From: Croceicoccus gelatinilyticus
Lineage (GTDB): Bacteria > Pseudomonadota > Alphaproteobacteria > Sphingomonadales > Sphingomonadaceae
Assembly: GCF_018398395.1 (NCBI RefSeq)
Contig: NZ_JAHCBF010000002.1
Span: 62,001-126,000 of the forward strand
Direction of reading: 5' to 3'
DNA length: 64,000 nt
Shown here: positions 47,337 to 55,541 of the stretch, in pieces
Layout: every line of letters begins with the position of its first letter
Position numbering within the stretch: the stretch's first letter is position 1
Program-made: the position numbers and the translations under genes
The notes under the pieces: generated by a model
Database searches by the model: none
What the model was told of the DNA's origin: nothing
The model's input: the letters and a program-made list of their open reading frames with translations, nothing else

Positions 47337-48328
47337 CAGGCTGCTCCCACTTTGGCAAGGCGCTTGTCGAAGGCGGCAAGAACCTCGTCCATCTGCGCCT
47401 CTGCCCCGTCGCCCAGAGCGATGGCCGCAACGGGAAGCAGGGCGGAGACGGCACGGGCGCGCCACTTGGAGGTCCAGCCCTTGATAAGCTCGGCGTTGGC
47501 GTCGCTTTCCTTGGCGGCGACCTTGACCTGCGCATCGATCCACTTGGTCGCCTCGGCGTGCCATTCGGACTGGAACTGGCAGACCATCGAGACCGCGCTG
47601 CCGCCCTTCATGGTCAGGACGTTGTCGACGATCTCGCCGTAGATCAGCGGGTAGAGAATGCCGTCGAGCACGAGGTCCTGCGCGATCAGCACTTCGAACC
47701 AGTCCTTCTCTACGAACAGGTCCTCGACCAGGCGGCGCAGCGGCTGCCACGCATCGTCGTGCAGCCACGCGTCCTTTGCCGTGTCGAGGCATTCGGCCTC
47801 GTCCAGCAACAAGCCGATGCGGGTGATGAACTGCGCGATGCCAAGCTGGTCCATCGCGTAGTAGAGCGCGCCCTGCGTGATCGCCGCGCCATAGCCATAG
47901 GCGGCGGTCGTCTCGTTGTTCATGCTCGACCCCCATGCGACATGTCGCAGGGGTAAAAGCAGCCTCAGCGCGGTATCGCGCACGTCATCGGGCATGGCGG
48001 CGCCAAGCCCGCGGCTCTCGACGAAAGTGAACGCGCTTTCGGCGGTTTCCTGCTGGCGCGAACGGGCGATGACATAGCTGCCGTAATAATACTGGCGCGG
48101 GTCCTTGAAGGCGTACCAGTCTTCCATCGCGATCTTCGTGCGATCGGGATCGAAATAGTCATGCGCCGGGTCCCACAGCGGGCGATAGTGCTGCGGCCCT
48201 TCGGTCTGCATGTCGAAAGTGCCTTCCTGATAGCGGGAGGCGATCTTGTCCGCGCCGATCCGCTCCGCCACGTGCGCGAAAGTGCGCCGCTTGGGATCGA
48301 TGCTTACGGTTTTCAGGTCCATCTGCAT
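47336..48328 (-). CDS. dmpL: Phenol hydroxylase beta subunit P1
   Basis: A 330-aa subunit, homologous to the catalytic subunit but lacking its diiron ligands. It has FAHVAERIGADKIASRYQEGTFDMQ and YDDYF-like DPAHDYFDPDRTKIAMEDWYAFKDP. It forms the hydroxylase core with DmpN and DmpO. An alternative in-frame ATG is 6 bp downstream. It begins 16 bp after dmpK. Confidence 0.94.
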   Translation of the reverse strand: MQMDLKTVSIDPKRRTFAHVAERIGADKIASRYQEGTFDMQTEGPQHYRPLWDPAHDYFDPDRTKIAMEDWYAFKDPRQYYYGSYVIARSRQQETAESAFTFVESRGLGAAMPDDVRDTALRLLLPLRHVAWGSSMNNETTAAYGYGAAITQGALYYAMDQLGIAQFITRIGLLLDEAECLDTAKDAWLHDDAWQPLRRLVEDLFVEKDWFEVLIAQDLVLDGILYPLIYGEIVDNVLTMKGGSAVSMVCQFQSEWHAEATKWIDAQVKVAAKESDANAELIKGWTSKWRARAVSALLPVAAIALGDGAEAQMDEVLAAFDKRLAKVGAA

Positions 48329-48344
48329 GGGGTGTGGTCCTTCC

Positions 48345-48602
48345 TCAGGAAAGTCGGGCGTCGGCTTCGCGCTGGAGGCGCGCGTCGAAATCGTCCTCGG
48401 GCCGTGCAGTGCCCGTGACGTCGATGACCTTGTTGTCGCGGCAGAACTGTTCGAACGCCTCTTCGGGCATGATCAGTTCGACGAAGATTTCTGGGGCGCC
48501 GATCGCGAAATCGAATTCGGTGATCCCGTTGGCGCGTCGGTTGCGCACGCGCACGTAACGGTTGTCGAGCAGGGGTTCGTCGGCGTCAGCCGGCTGTTCC
48601 AT
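48345..48602 (-). CDS. dmpK: Phenol hydroxylase component P0
   Basis: An 85-aa accessory protein thought to help assemble the oxygenase, often including iron-centre loading. RYVRVRNRRANGITEFDFAIGAPEIFVEL is characteristic. First gene of dmpKLMNOP; its start is 54 bp after the -12 element of a sigma-54 promoter. Confidence 0.93.
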   Translation of the reverse strand: MEQPADADEPLLDNRYVRVRNRRANGITEFDFAIGAPEIFVELIMPEEAFEQFCRDNKVIDVTGTARPEDDFDARLQREADARLS

Positions 48603-48618
48603 CGGTCCTCTCCTTCGC

Positions 48619-48635
48619 GCCCGGTTTTTCCGGGC
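48619..48635 (-). other. Stem-loop in the dmpK leader
   Basis: GCCCGG and CCGGGC (48619-48624, 48630-48635) with a 5-nt loop, directly before the dmpK ribosome site (AAGGAGAGG). It is in the 5' leader between the sigma-54 start site and the gene. It could affect mRNA stability or be chance. Confidence 0.35.
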
Positions 48636-48655
48636 ATTGGTTTCAAGACCTGTTC

Positions 48656-48671
48656 TGCAAACCCCGTGCCA
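48656..48671 (-). promoter_or_regulatory. Sigma-54 promoter of dmpKLMNOP
   Basis: On the minus strand TGGCAC-GGGGT-TTGCA matches the -24/-12 consensus exactly, 54-69 bp before dmpK. The DmpR-like gene follows the operon, and a 15-bp inverted repeat that may hold activator sites is 43 bp upstream. Confidence 0.9.
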
Positions 48672-48713
48672 AAGTTGAAAACGTTGGAATTGCGTCGTTT
48701 TTCCGGCCGCGGG

Positions 48714-48760
48714 CCCGACAATTTTGTCAACGTGTTAGAGAGAGCGACAAAATTGTCGGG
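48714..48760 (-). promoter_or_regulatory. Inverted repeat: activator sites (UAS) or terminator
   Basis: CCCGACAATTTTGTC (48714-48728) and GACAAAATTGTCGGG (48746-48760) are perfect 15-bp inverted copies 17 nt apart; their centres are 32 bp, about three helical turns, apart. This fits paired upstream activating sites of a DmpR/XylR-type protein, whose known sites also centre on CAATTG-like palindromes. They lie just beyond the tautomerase stop, so a 15-bp stem could also end that transcript; there is no T-run. Confidence 0.6.
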
Positions 48761-48781
48761 TGCCTTGCGGCAAACCTGTGT

Positions 48782-49210
48782 TCAGCCCTTCGCGCGCGCC
48801 TCGATCTCGGCGCGGCGGACGACCGATGCGGGGACGCCCGCGATGCCCCAGTTGTCGGGTTCGATGGGTACGACCTGCCCGCGCACGACATCCTGCGGAC
48901 AGCCCAGATGCCTGACGATGCGGGCGGTGAACCCCTCGATCAGCGCGTGGTGCTGTTCGATCGTGCGGCCCGTCATGACGAGGCAGACGAAGTAGGGCGA
49001 ATCCTGCCCGCCTTCGGACACCAGCCTGCCGCCGGTGGCCCACAGGTCGGGCTCCACCTGGTTCACGAAAGCACGAACCCGTTCGACCGGCGGCTTTTCC
49101 GCATCGGGATAGAGCGTGGCAGCGTAGAATTCGCTGACGTCATCCAGCAGGGCGTGGATTGCCTCGCGCGGATAGCGGTCCTTGACGAGATTGAACTGGA
49201 CTACGGGCAT
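48782..49210 (-). CDS. Tautomerase-superfamily protein (142 aa)
   Basis: A 142-aa member of the tautomerase superfamily in its double-length form, starting Met-Pro (MPVVQFNLVKDR), so a free N-terminal Pro could act as catalytic base. TGRTIEQHHALIEGFTARI occurs in the second half, resembling the start of the second beta-alpha-beta unit. It follows the SDR gene by 18 bp and ends just before the dmpK promoter. It is unlike the small DmpI tautomerase at 56458 and may act on a side product of the pathway. Its substrate is unknown. Confidence 0.75.
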   Translation of the reverse strand: MPVVQFNLVKDRYPREAIHALLDDVSEFYAATLYPDAEKPPVERVRAFVNQVEPDLWATGGRLVSEGGQDSPYFVCLVMTGRTIEQHHALIEGFTARIVRHLGCPQDVVRGQVVPIEPDNWGIAGVPASVVRRAEIEARAKG

Positions 49211-49228
49211 GAGGGAGAAGCCTTCCTG

Positions 49229-49981
49229 TCAGATGCCGTGGCGGCGGCCGGAATCGAGGCCCATGGTCGACCCGGCCAGCGCATCGGCTTCGGGGTCGAG
49301 CAGCATGGCGATTGCCCAGGCCACCTGTTCGGGTGTGGTGAAAGCACCGATGGCGGAATCGGCGCGCATGTTTTCGTATTCCTCGTCGAGCGGCTTGCCC
49401 GCCCGTTCGGCCCGCGCGGCGGCGACCTTGCGCAGCCGTTCGGTATCGGCGGGGCCCGGTGCGACGAGGTGTGCGGTGATCTTGCGCGGGCCATAGGCCC
49501 AGCTCATCTGCCGCACGACATTGGCCAGCGCGGCATTGCCGACACCGGCGGTCGCCGCATAAGGCGAAGGTTCGAACCCGTAGTGCCCGCCGATTGCGAC
49601 GAGGCGCGATTTTTCGCGCAGCTTCGCATCGACGCCGCGAACCAGCCGGACAAAACCGCCGCACTTCAGGTTCGTCGCCGTCGCCAGCGCGCCGGGTTCG
49701 GCATTGAGGATACCGCCTGCCACCGGCAGCCCGACCGAGTGGACGACCATCGCCACCGGCTGGTCCGGCAGCGCGGCCGCAATCGCATCGATCGCGCTGT
49801 CGTCGCCGATGTCTGCGGCGCAGGCGACGAAGCTTTCGCCCAGCTCCGCCTTGATGCCGTCCAGTGCAGACGCATCGCGCGCCACGCCGACGACCGTGAG
49901 GCCGCGGGCGGCAAGCTTGCGGGCGATGACTTCACCGAAGGCGCCGGTCACTCCGACTACGACGGCGGTTTCCTTGCTCAT
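49229..49981 (-). CDS. SDR-family oxidoreductase with altered active site
   Basis: A 250-aa protein with a Rossmann fold of the short-chain dehydrogenase type: GVTGAFGEVIARKLAA is the cofactor loop, and the active-site region reads GHYGFEPSPYAATAGVGN. The tyrosine is there, but the Lys expected four residues later is Ala, which is unusual and could mean loss of, or change in, dehydrogenase activity. GLDSGRRHGI ends it. The start follows GGAG and comes after the terminator at 50016-50054, so it may have its own promoter or depend on readthrough. Function unknown. Confidence 0.8.
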   Translation of the reverse strand: MSKETAVVVGVTGAFGEVIARKLAARGLTVVGVARDASALDGIKAELGESFVACAADIGDDSAIDAIAAALPDQPVAMVVHSVGLPVAGGILNAEPGALATATNLKCGGFVRLVRGVDAKLREKSRLVAIGGHYGFEPSPYAATAGVGNAALANVVRQMSWAYGPRKITAHLVAPGPADTERLRKVAAARAERAGKPLDEEYENMRADSAIGAFTTPEQVAWAIAMLLDPEADALAGSTMGLDSGRRHGI

Positions 49982-50015
49982 TCAAAACTCCGATTGCAAA
50001 TCTGGGACCAGTCCC

Positions 50016-50054
50016 AAAAAAGGCGGGGGCCGGGTGTTCCTTGTCCGGCCCCCG
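50016..50054 (-). terminator. Rho-independent terminator after the meta-operon TBDR
   Basis: On the minus strand a 10-bp stem (50054-50045 with 50033-50024, CGGGGGCCGG and complement) has an 11-nt loop and is followed by TTTTTT (50021-50016). It lies 15 nt past the TBDR stop and is the clearest intrinsic terminator in the window. It separates the TBDR from the SDR gene. Confidence 0.88.
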
Positions 50055-50068
50055 AGGCAGGGATCAGG

Positions 50069-52630
50069 TCAGTTGCGGTAACGCAGGGTCAGGAACCACT
50101 CGCGCGGTCGGCTGTAGGTTGCCGAGTAGATCGCGAGAGCGTTGGTGTAGCCCGACTGGATGTAGCGCTTGTCGAAGATGTTGCTGACACCGGCCTGCAC
50201 TTCGAAACGCCCGCTGTTCTCGGCCCAGGTGAGCGAGCCGTTGAAGATCGAACGGCCGTCTGCTGCCAGCAGTTCGGTGTTCGCCTCGTCGTTGTAGACC
50301 TTCGACGCGTAGTTCCAGTCGATGCGCGGCGTGAACGTGCCCGCACCGGTCTCGATCTTGTAGGCGGTGCCCGCCTGCAGGGTCCATTCCGGCGTGTTGA
50401 CGAAAGCCTCGTCACCCGTAAGCGGCACGCCCGGCGCGACATCGGTGTAATGCGCATCGAGGTAGCCACCACTGGCATCCAGCGTCCATGCATCGGTCAG
50501 CGCGGCATTCAGTTCCGCCTCGATGCCCTGGATCTTGCCGTCGCCGCCATTGGCCGTGACCGGCGAAGACCCATTCTGGAAAGTCAGCTGGATGTCGTCG
50601 TAGTTCGTGTTGAACGCAGCTAGGTTCAGACGAATGCGGCGATTGAGCAGCGACGATTTGATGCCGATTTCCGACGTCTTGGCCTTTTCCGGGCCGAAAG
50701 TCGGCGCGGGCAGCGGGGCGAAGGTCGTCGTATCGAAGTTCGGCACCGTCAGGCGGGTCGTCCAGCCGCCGCCCTTGAAGGCCGTGGCATAGGACGCATA
50801 GAGCATGACGTTGCGATCGAGGTGGTATTCCGCGCCGATGCGATAGGAGAAGTTGTTGAACTTCTGCTGGTTCTCACCCAGCGGGTAGAGCCGGTAGGTG
50901 TCGGTCGGATCGGGATAGACGAAGGGCGGAAGCCCCAGCACCTTGCCGCCAAAGTTGTTTTCATCGCGCTGCGCGCCGGTGAACTTCTTGTTCTCCCACG
51001 TGTAACGCGCACCCAGCGTGATGCCGAGCTTGTCTGGGATCACGTCGATGTTGTTGTGCATGAACACGGCATAGGACTTCGTGTCGAAGTCGTTGTCGGG
51101 CGAGTTGATCTGGATAAGGCCCGACATGAAGGGCACCTGGTCGGTCAGCGTACCCATCTCGTGGAAATAATAGGCACCCAGCAGGAAGTTCCAGTTGCCG
51201 TCCATGGCTTCGCCTGAAAGCTGGAATTCCTGGCTGAACTGCTTTTCGTTCGTTTCGAACGACGGGGCCAGCGTCAGGAACGGCGCGCCGCCGATGTCGG
51301 CACCGAACGTGGAATCCAGCTTGCGATAGGCGGTGATCGACTTCACCTGCAGCGCGTCCGACAGGTCGTATTCGAACTGCAGGTTCAGACCCCAGTTCTT
51401 CACCTTGTCGAAGTTCGCGCCCGTGGCATAGCTGCGGTCCGGGTTCACGTCGCCGTCGCTGTCGCGGATGACATAGCGGTTGTCATAGGGCAGATGCTGG
51501 CCCGCCTCGTCGAACAGCGAGGGCTGCGAGCCTGCGGGCGAAGCCGCATTGCCGCGCATCGAGTTGCACAAGTTGGCAACCCCGCCGCCAAGGCCGGTCA
51601 GTGCGCCTACGCCTGCGTAAACCGCCGGATCGCCGGTGATGCAGGTGTTGTAGAGCGCGACGTAGAGTTCCTGGTTCACGTTGACGATGCTGAACGGCGC
51701 AGCCGACTGGTTCACGTGCAGGTAGTCGCCGATGACGCGCACGCGGAAGTCTGCGCTCGGCTCGATCAGGATCTTGGCGCGGACAGAAGTCTTGTTCTCG
51801 CCGCCGCTGGTCGAATGTTCCGGTCCGTCTACGATCGGGAACGCGAAGTTGTCGTCGGTATTCGTCGTCTCCGGCCCACCGAACGCGCCGCCGGTGGCGA
51901 GCAGGTAGATCGGGTTCATGTCGGTCGGGCCGTCATAAGGAATGCGCTTCTGCCAGCCGTCACGATGCTTGGTCGAAAACGCGATGCTGGACGTGATCAG
52001 GCCCGGAACGATCGGAATATCGATGGCGCCGCGCACGTCGACGCGGTCGTAGCTGCCGGTCGTGATTTCGCCGGTGGCGTAGAACTGGTCGCGCGGATCG
52101 CGGGTGACGATGTTGAGCGCGCCGCCGATGGTGTTACGGCCGAACAGCGTGCCTTGCGGACCCTTCAGCACTTCGACACGCTCGATATCCAGCAGATCGA
52201 CATTCGCGCCGATGTTGCGGGCAAGATAGACGCCGTCGACGTAGATGCCGACACCCGGTTCGAGGTTGAAGGCGAAGTCGTTCTGGCCGATGCCGCGGAT
52301 GTAGCTGACGAGGATCGAACTCGACCCACCAAATGCCGCGGTGTTCTTCAGCGTCACGTTGGGCGCCTGCCCGCCGATCTGCGAGATGTCGGTAAGCCCC
52401 TTGGCCTGCAGCGCGTCCGCCGTCACCGCGGTGATCGCGATTGGCACGTCCTGCGCGGATTCGCTGCGGCGCTGGGCCGTCACCACGATCTCTGCCAGGC
52501 CGCCCTGCTGCGTCTGTTCGACCGCCTGTCCGGCGGGGACTTCATCGCTCTGCGCATGGGCCATTTGCGGCGCAAGCAGGCCGAGCGCCATCGTCAGCGC
52601 CGAAGCGCTGTTTTTGAAACCGAACTTCAT
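50069..52630 (-). CDS. TonB-dependent receptor in the catechol meta-cleavage operon
   Basis: An 853-aa receptor. The start at 52630 has GGGAGGAAAG; signal peptide ends PQMAHAQSD. EIVVTAQRRSESAQDVPIAI is the TonB-box region, SYIRGIGQNDFAFNLEPGVG and EVLKGPQGTLFGRNTIGGAL are plug motifs; the barrel ends in LRYRN. It is the last gene of the operon dmpC...dmpB-TBDR, 49 bp after dmpB, and a strong terminator follows. Its position suggests uptake of the aromatic substrate or of a compound tied to its use. Receptors for lignin-derived aromatics are known in sphingomonads. Confidence 0.93.
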   Translation of the reverse strand: MKFGFKNSASALTMALGLLAPQMAHAQSDEVPAGQAVEQTQQGGLAEIVVTAQRRSESAQDVPIAITAVTADALQAKGLTDISQIGGQAPNVTLKNTAAFGGSSSILVSYIRGIGQNDFAFNLEPGVGIYVDGVYLARNIGANVDLLDIERVEVLKGPQGTLFGRNTIGGALNIVTRDPRDQFYATGEITTGSYDRVDVRGAIDIPIVPGLITSSIAFSTKHRDGWQKRIPYDGPTDMNPIYLLATGGAFGGPETTNTDDNFAFPIVDGPEHSTSGGENKTSVRAKILIEPSADFRVRVIGDYLHVNQSAAPFSIVNVNQELYVALYNTCITGDPAVYAGVGALTGLGGGVANLCNSMRGNAASPAGSQPSLFDEAGQHLPYDNRYVIRDSDGDVNPDRSYATGANFDKVKNWGLNLQFEYDLSDALQVKSITAYRKLDSTFGADIGGAPFLTLAPSFETNEKQFSQEFQLSGEAMDGNWNFLLGAYYFHEMGTLTDQVPFMSGLIQINSPDNDFDTKSYAVFMHNNIDVIPDKLGITLGARYTWENKKFTGAQRDENNFGGKVLGLPPFVYPDPTDTYRLYPLGENQQKFNNFSYRIGAEYHLDRNVMLYASYATAFKGGGWTTRLTVPNFDTTTFAPLPAPTFGPEKAKTSEIGIKSSLLNRRIRLNLAAFNTNYDDIQLTFQNGSSPVTANGGDGKIQGIEAELNAALTDAWTLDASGGYLDAHYTDVAPGVPLTGDEAFVNTPEWTLQAGTAYKIETGAGTFTPRIDWNYASKVYNDEANTELLAADGRSIFNGSLTWAENSGRFEVQAGVSNIFDKRYIQSGYTNALAIYSATYSRPREWFLTLRYRN

Positions 52631-52679
52631 CTTACTTTCCTCCCCAGGGGACGCGCGCGGCGCGCCCCGCAAGTTGATC

Positions 52680-53612
52680 TTACGTCAGCACTTCAAGAAA
52701 ACTCGGCCGGACGGTGTTGTCCTGGCTAAAGGTGGCCTTGCCCAGCTCGGTCGTGTCCCAGACCAGTGTGGGCGTGTCCGGATAGTGGACGTAGCCGCCG
52801 GTAAAGACCTCGTTCCGGTTGCCGGACGGGTCGAAGAAATAGATCGTCGCACCGCGCGTGACGCCGTGGCGATTGGGCGCGACGTCGACCGCGATGTTGT
52901 ATTTCCCGATCAGATCGGCCGCGTGATAAAGGTCGTTCACGCTGTCGAGCAGGAACGACACGTGGTGGAACTTGTTGCCCTCGGGCTGCAGCACGAAGGC
53001 GATGTCGTGCGGCTTGTTCGACGTTGTGAGGAAGAGCGCGAGGCTCATCTCGTTCTCGTGCGCGACCAGCTTCTCGCTCATCGTGAAGCCGAAGACTTCC
53101 ATCATGATCTTCGCATTGGCGTCGATGTCGGTCCCGCCCAGCAGGCAGTGGTCCAGACGCACGGTGCGAAAACCGCGGATGTAGCCTTCGTCGGGGATCG
53201 TGCCGGGGTTGCGCAGCGGCATGCCGTTACCGTTCTGCTCTTTCTCGGCATAGACGTGGATTTCATGCCCGCTCGGCAGGTTGAATTTGATGCGCCGTCC
53301 GCTGGCGGGATAAGTATTGGCGGGCACGTGCTCCACCTCGATGTCGAAGGCGCGCAGGCGTTCGGCAAAGTCGTCCAGATCGCTATCGCGCGCGGTTTTG
53401 AACGCGACATAATCGATACCCGGCTGGTCCGCCTTGCGCAGGACGAGCGAGTAGAGATCATGCTCGTCCGGGCACTTGTAATAGACCTTGTCGTCGTCGC
53501 CCTGGTGGGTTTCGATCAGGCCCATTCGCTTGTCGTAATGCTGGCGCGATTCCTCAAGGTCGAAGACCCGGATCGCGACCTCGCCAACTCTCATGATGCC
53601 GGTAACGGGCAT
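52680..53612 (-). CDS. dmpB: Catechol 2,3-dioxygenase
   Basis: A 310-aa extradiol dioxygenase (XylE/DmpB type) that cleaves catechol to 2-hydroxymuconic semialdehyde. The three iron ligands are seen: His in RLDHCLLGG, His in KFHHVSFLLDS, Glu in NRNEVFTGGY. The start (MPVTGIMRVGEVAIRVFDLEES) at 53612 follows the GlcG-like gene by 1 bp. The ferredoxin two genes upstream probably re-reduces its iron. Confidence 0.96.
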   Translation of the reverse strand: MPVTGIMRVGEVAIRVFDLEESRQHYDKRMGLIETHQGDDDKVYYKCPDEHDLYSLVLRKADQPGIDYVAFKTARDSDLDDFAERLRAFDIEVEHVPANTYPASGRRIKFNLPSGHEIHVYAEKEQNGNGMPLRNPGTIPDEGYIRGFRTVRLDHCLLGGTDIDANAKIMMEVFGFTMSEKLVAHENEMSLALFLTTSNKPHDIAFVLQPEGNKFHHVSFLLDSVNDLYHAADLIGKYNIAVDVAPNRHGVTRGATIYFFDPSGNRNEVFTGGYVHYPDTPTLVWDTTELGKATFSQDNTVRPSFLEVLT

Positions 53613-53613
53613 G

Positions 53614-54042
53614 TCAGGCTCCTCGTTGCTTTTCATTGGCGAAGGCCGACAGGCAGCTCTTCGCGATCTCTTCATCCTGTGCGGCGCTTCCGCCCGACAC
53701 GCCGACAGCGCCGATCAGCGCGCCATCCGACATGATCGGAAAGCCGCCGGGCACTTCGCAGACGCGTTCGCGGCGCAGCAGGCCATCGCGCACGCAGCGT
53801 TCCTCGCCGTCGAGCAGCGCGCTGAAATCGCGCGTCGCCATGCCGAAGCTGGCCGAGGTGTAGGCCTTGTCCATCGCGATGCCGGTGGAGGCGAGAAACG
53901 CGCCCGGCACCCTGACGAACCCGCCCAGCGCTCCGCCCGCATCCACGATGGCGATGCATACGCGGGCGCCCAGCGCCTCGGCCTTTGCAGTCGCACTGGC
54001 GAGTGCACCCTGAATGGTATCGGCGGGAAGGCCGGTCATCAT
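53614..54042 (-). CDS. GlcG/HbpS-family (DUF336) protein
   Basis: A 142-aa protein of the GlcG/HbpS family: ARVCIAIVDAGGALGGFVRV, SASFGMATRDFSALL and the C-terminal GALIGAVGVSGGSAAQDEEIAKS are diagnostic. Some relatives bind haem; the exact role in catechol operons is not established. It sits between the ferredoxin and dmpB, with overlapping codons (ATGA with the ferredoxin stop), so it is certainly co-translated with them. A part in dioxygenase iron supply or stability is only inferred. Confidence 0.88.
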   Translation of the reverse strand: MMTGLPADTIQGALASATAKAEALGARVCIAIVDAGGALGGFVRVPGAFLASTGIAMDKAYTSASFGMATRDFSALLDGEERCVRDGLLRRERVCEVPGGFPIMSDGALIGAVGVSGGSAAQDEEIAKSCLSAFANEKQRGA

Positions 54043-54410
54043 GCCACCTTCCTCGCCTTCGTCTTGCAGCGGTCGATCGGCGCTGCCCGCATGGTCAGAT
54101 TGCCGCGCGGCATGATCCGGCAGGCAAGCGCGAGGCCGTTCAAGGCCTCCTCGGGCGGGACGCAGGCCGTGCTCATCGGGCGGGCGACATATTCGCCGCC
54201 CTGCACGCGCACGCGGCACACGCCGCAGCCGCCGCCGCGGCAACCGATGGCCAGCGGGTTGAGCCCGGCACAGCGCATCGCATCGAGGACGGTCTGGTCT
54301 TCGCGGCAAGTGAACGGCTGTGACCCGGCGATCTCCACGCGCCACGCGGGCGCAGGGGTGCTGCGCTTCGTGTCGTTTTCAGGGATTTCGCCTGTACTCA
54401 CAGTCATCAC
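54039..54410 (-). CDS. dmpQ: [2Fe-2S] ferredoxin, XylT/DmpQ-like
   Basis: A 123-aa plant-type ferredoxin: CRGGGCGVCRVRV plus the distal LACRI Cys. XylT/DmpQ proteins restore inactivated catechol 2,3-dioxygenase by reducing its iron, and the gene is near dmpB here. Residues before about position 22 are a longer tail than usual. An ATG 3 bp downstream is an alternative start. Confidence 0.92.
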   Translation of the reverse strand: MMTVSTGEIPENDTKRSTPAPAWRVEIAGSQPFTCREDQTVLDAMRCAGLNPLAIGCRGGGCGVCRVRVQGGEYVARPMSTACVPPEEALNGLALACRIMPRGNLTMRAAPIDRCKTKARKVA

Positions 54411-54464
54411 TCTCCTTGGGTCCGGCGGGCCACTTGGCGGGCCCTTACCGGCGCTATCTCGTTC

Positions 54465-55541
54465 TTATGCGTCCACTTTCGAGGTGGAATTATGGCCGAT
54501 CAATCCGCGTTCGCGCGCCATCGTCAATGCCGTATCCTCGATCATGTCCTCTTGTCCGCCGATCATGCGCTTGCGGCCCAGTTCGACAAGGATATCGCGC
54601 GCCGGAACGCCGTATTTCTCGGCAAACTGCTTCGCGTTGTAGAGGAACGTGGAATAGACGCCCGCATAGCCCAGCGTCAGCGAATCCCGGTCCGCGCGCG
54701 GCGGCTTGGGCATCATCGGCAGGACGAGGTCTTCGGCCACGTCCATCAGCGCGAAGGTGTCGACACCGGTCTTCACGTCCATGCGTTCGAGCACGGCGGC
54801 AAAGACCTCCAGCGGCGTATTGCCTGCGCCTGCGCCGAACCCTGCGGCACTGCCGTCGATACGCGTCGCACCGGCGGCGATGGCGGCCAGCGAGTTGGCA
54901 ACGCCCATGCCGAGGTTGTGGTGGCCGTGGAAGCCGATGCCGGTCTCATCCTTCAGCGCATCGCGCAGCAGGGTAATGCGGTTGGTAACCTCGTCCGGCA
55001 GCATGTAGCCTGCGCTGTCGACGCAGTAGATCGTCTCCGCGCCATAGCTTTCCATCAGCAGCGCCTGTTCGACCAGCGCCTCGGGCGGGGTCATGTGCGC
55101 CATCATCAGGAAGCCGACGGTGTCGAGACCCAGTTCGCGGCCAAGCCCGATGTGCTGTTCCGAAACGTCCGCCTCGGTGCAGTGGGTGGCGACGTGGACG
55201 CAGCCCGCGCCGCAATCGGCGGCCATGCGCAGTTCGTCCAGCGTGCCGATCCCCGGAACGTGAAGGACCGAGATCACCGCGTTCTTCATCTCGGGCACGA
55301 CGGCGCGCAGGTATTCCTCGTCGGTATGCAAGCCCCGGCCATAGTTGAGCGAGGACCCGCCAAGCCCGTCGCCATGCGTGACCTGGATCAGCGGGACGCC
55401 TGCGGCATCGAGCCCCTTGGCGATCGCGACCATCTTGTCGACGGGGATCTGGTGCCGCATCGAGTGCATGCCGTCGCGCAGCGACATGTCGTGAAGCTTC
55501 ACGTTCTTGCCCGCGACTTGCGAATAGAGGGTCGTCATCAC
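54465..55541 (-). CDS. dmpG: 4-Hydroxy-2-oxovalerate aldolase
   Basis: A 358-aa DRE-TIM metalloaldolase giving pyruvate and acetaldehyde. The [11 protein letters not shown] motif and [15 protein letters not shown] metal-binding segment are diagnostic. It acts as a complex with DmpF that channels acetaldehyde. Its start (55541) overlaps the dmpF stop (ATGA). Confidence 0.96.
   Translation of the reverse strand: MMTTLYSQVAGKNVKLHDMSLRDGMHSMRHQIPVDKMVAIAKGLDAAGVPLIQVTHGDGLGGSSLNYGRGLHTDEEYLRAVVPEMKNAVISVLHVPGIGTLDELRMAADCGAGCVHVATHCTEADVSEQHIGLGRELGLDTVGFLMMAHMTPPEALVEQALLMESYGAETIYCVDSAGYMLPDEVTNRITLLRDALKDETGIGFHGHHNLGMGVANSLAAIAAGATRIDGSAAGFGAGAGNTPLEVFAAVLERMDVKTGVDTFALMDVAEDLVLPMMPKPPRADRDSLTLGYAGVYSTFLYNAKQFAEKYGVPARDILVELGRKRMIGGQEDMIEDTALTMARERGLIGHNSTSKVDA

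Noticed and set aside
54411-54464. GGCGGGCC repeated in the dmpG-dmpQ gap, suggesting a terminator
   Set aside because: The copies are direct repeats with only short pairing potential and no T-run; the gap lies inside an operon.
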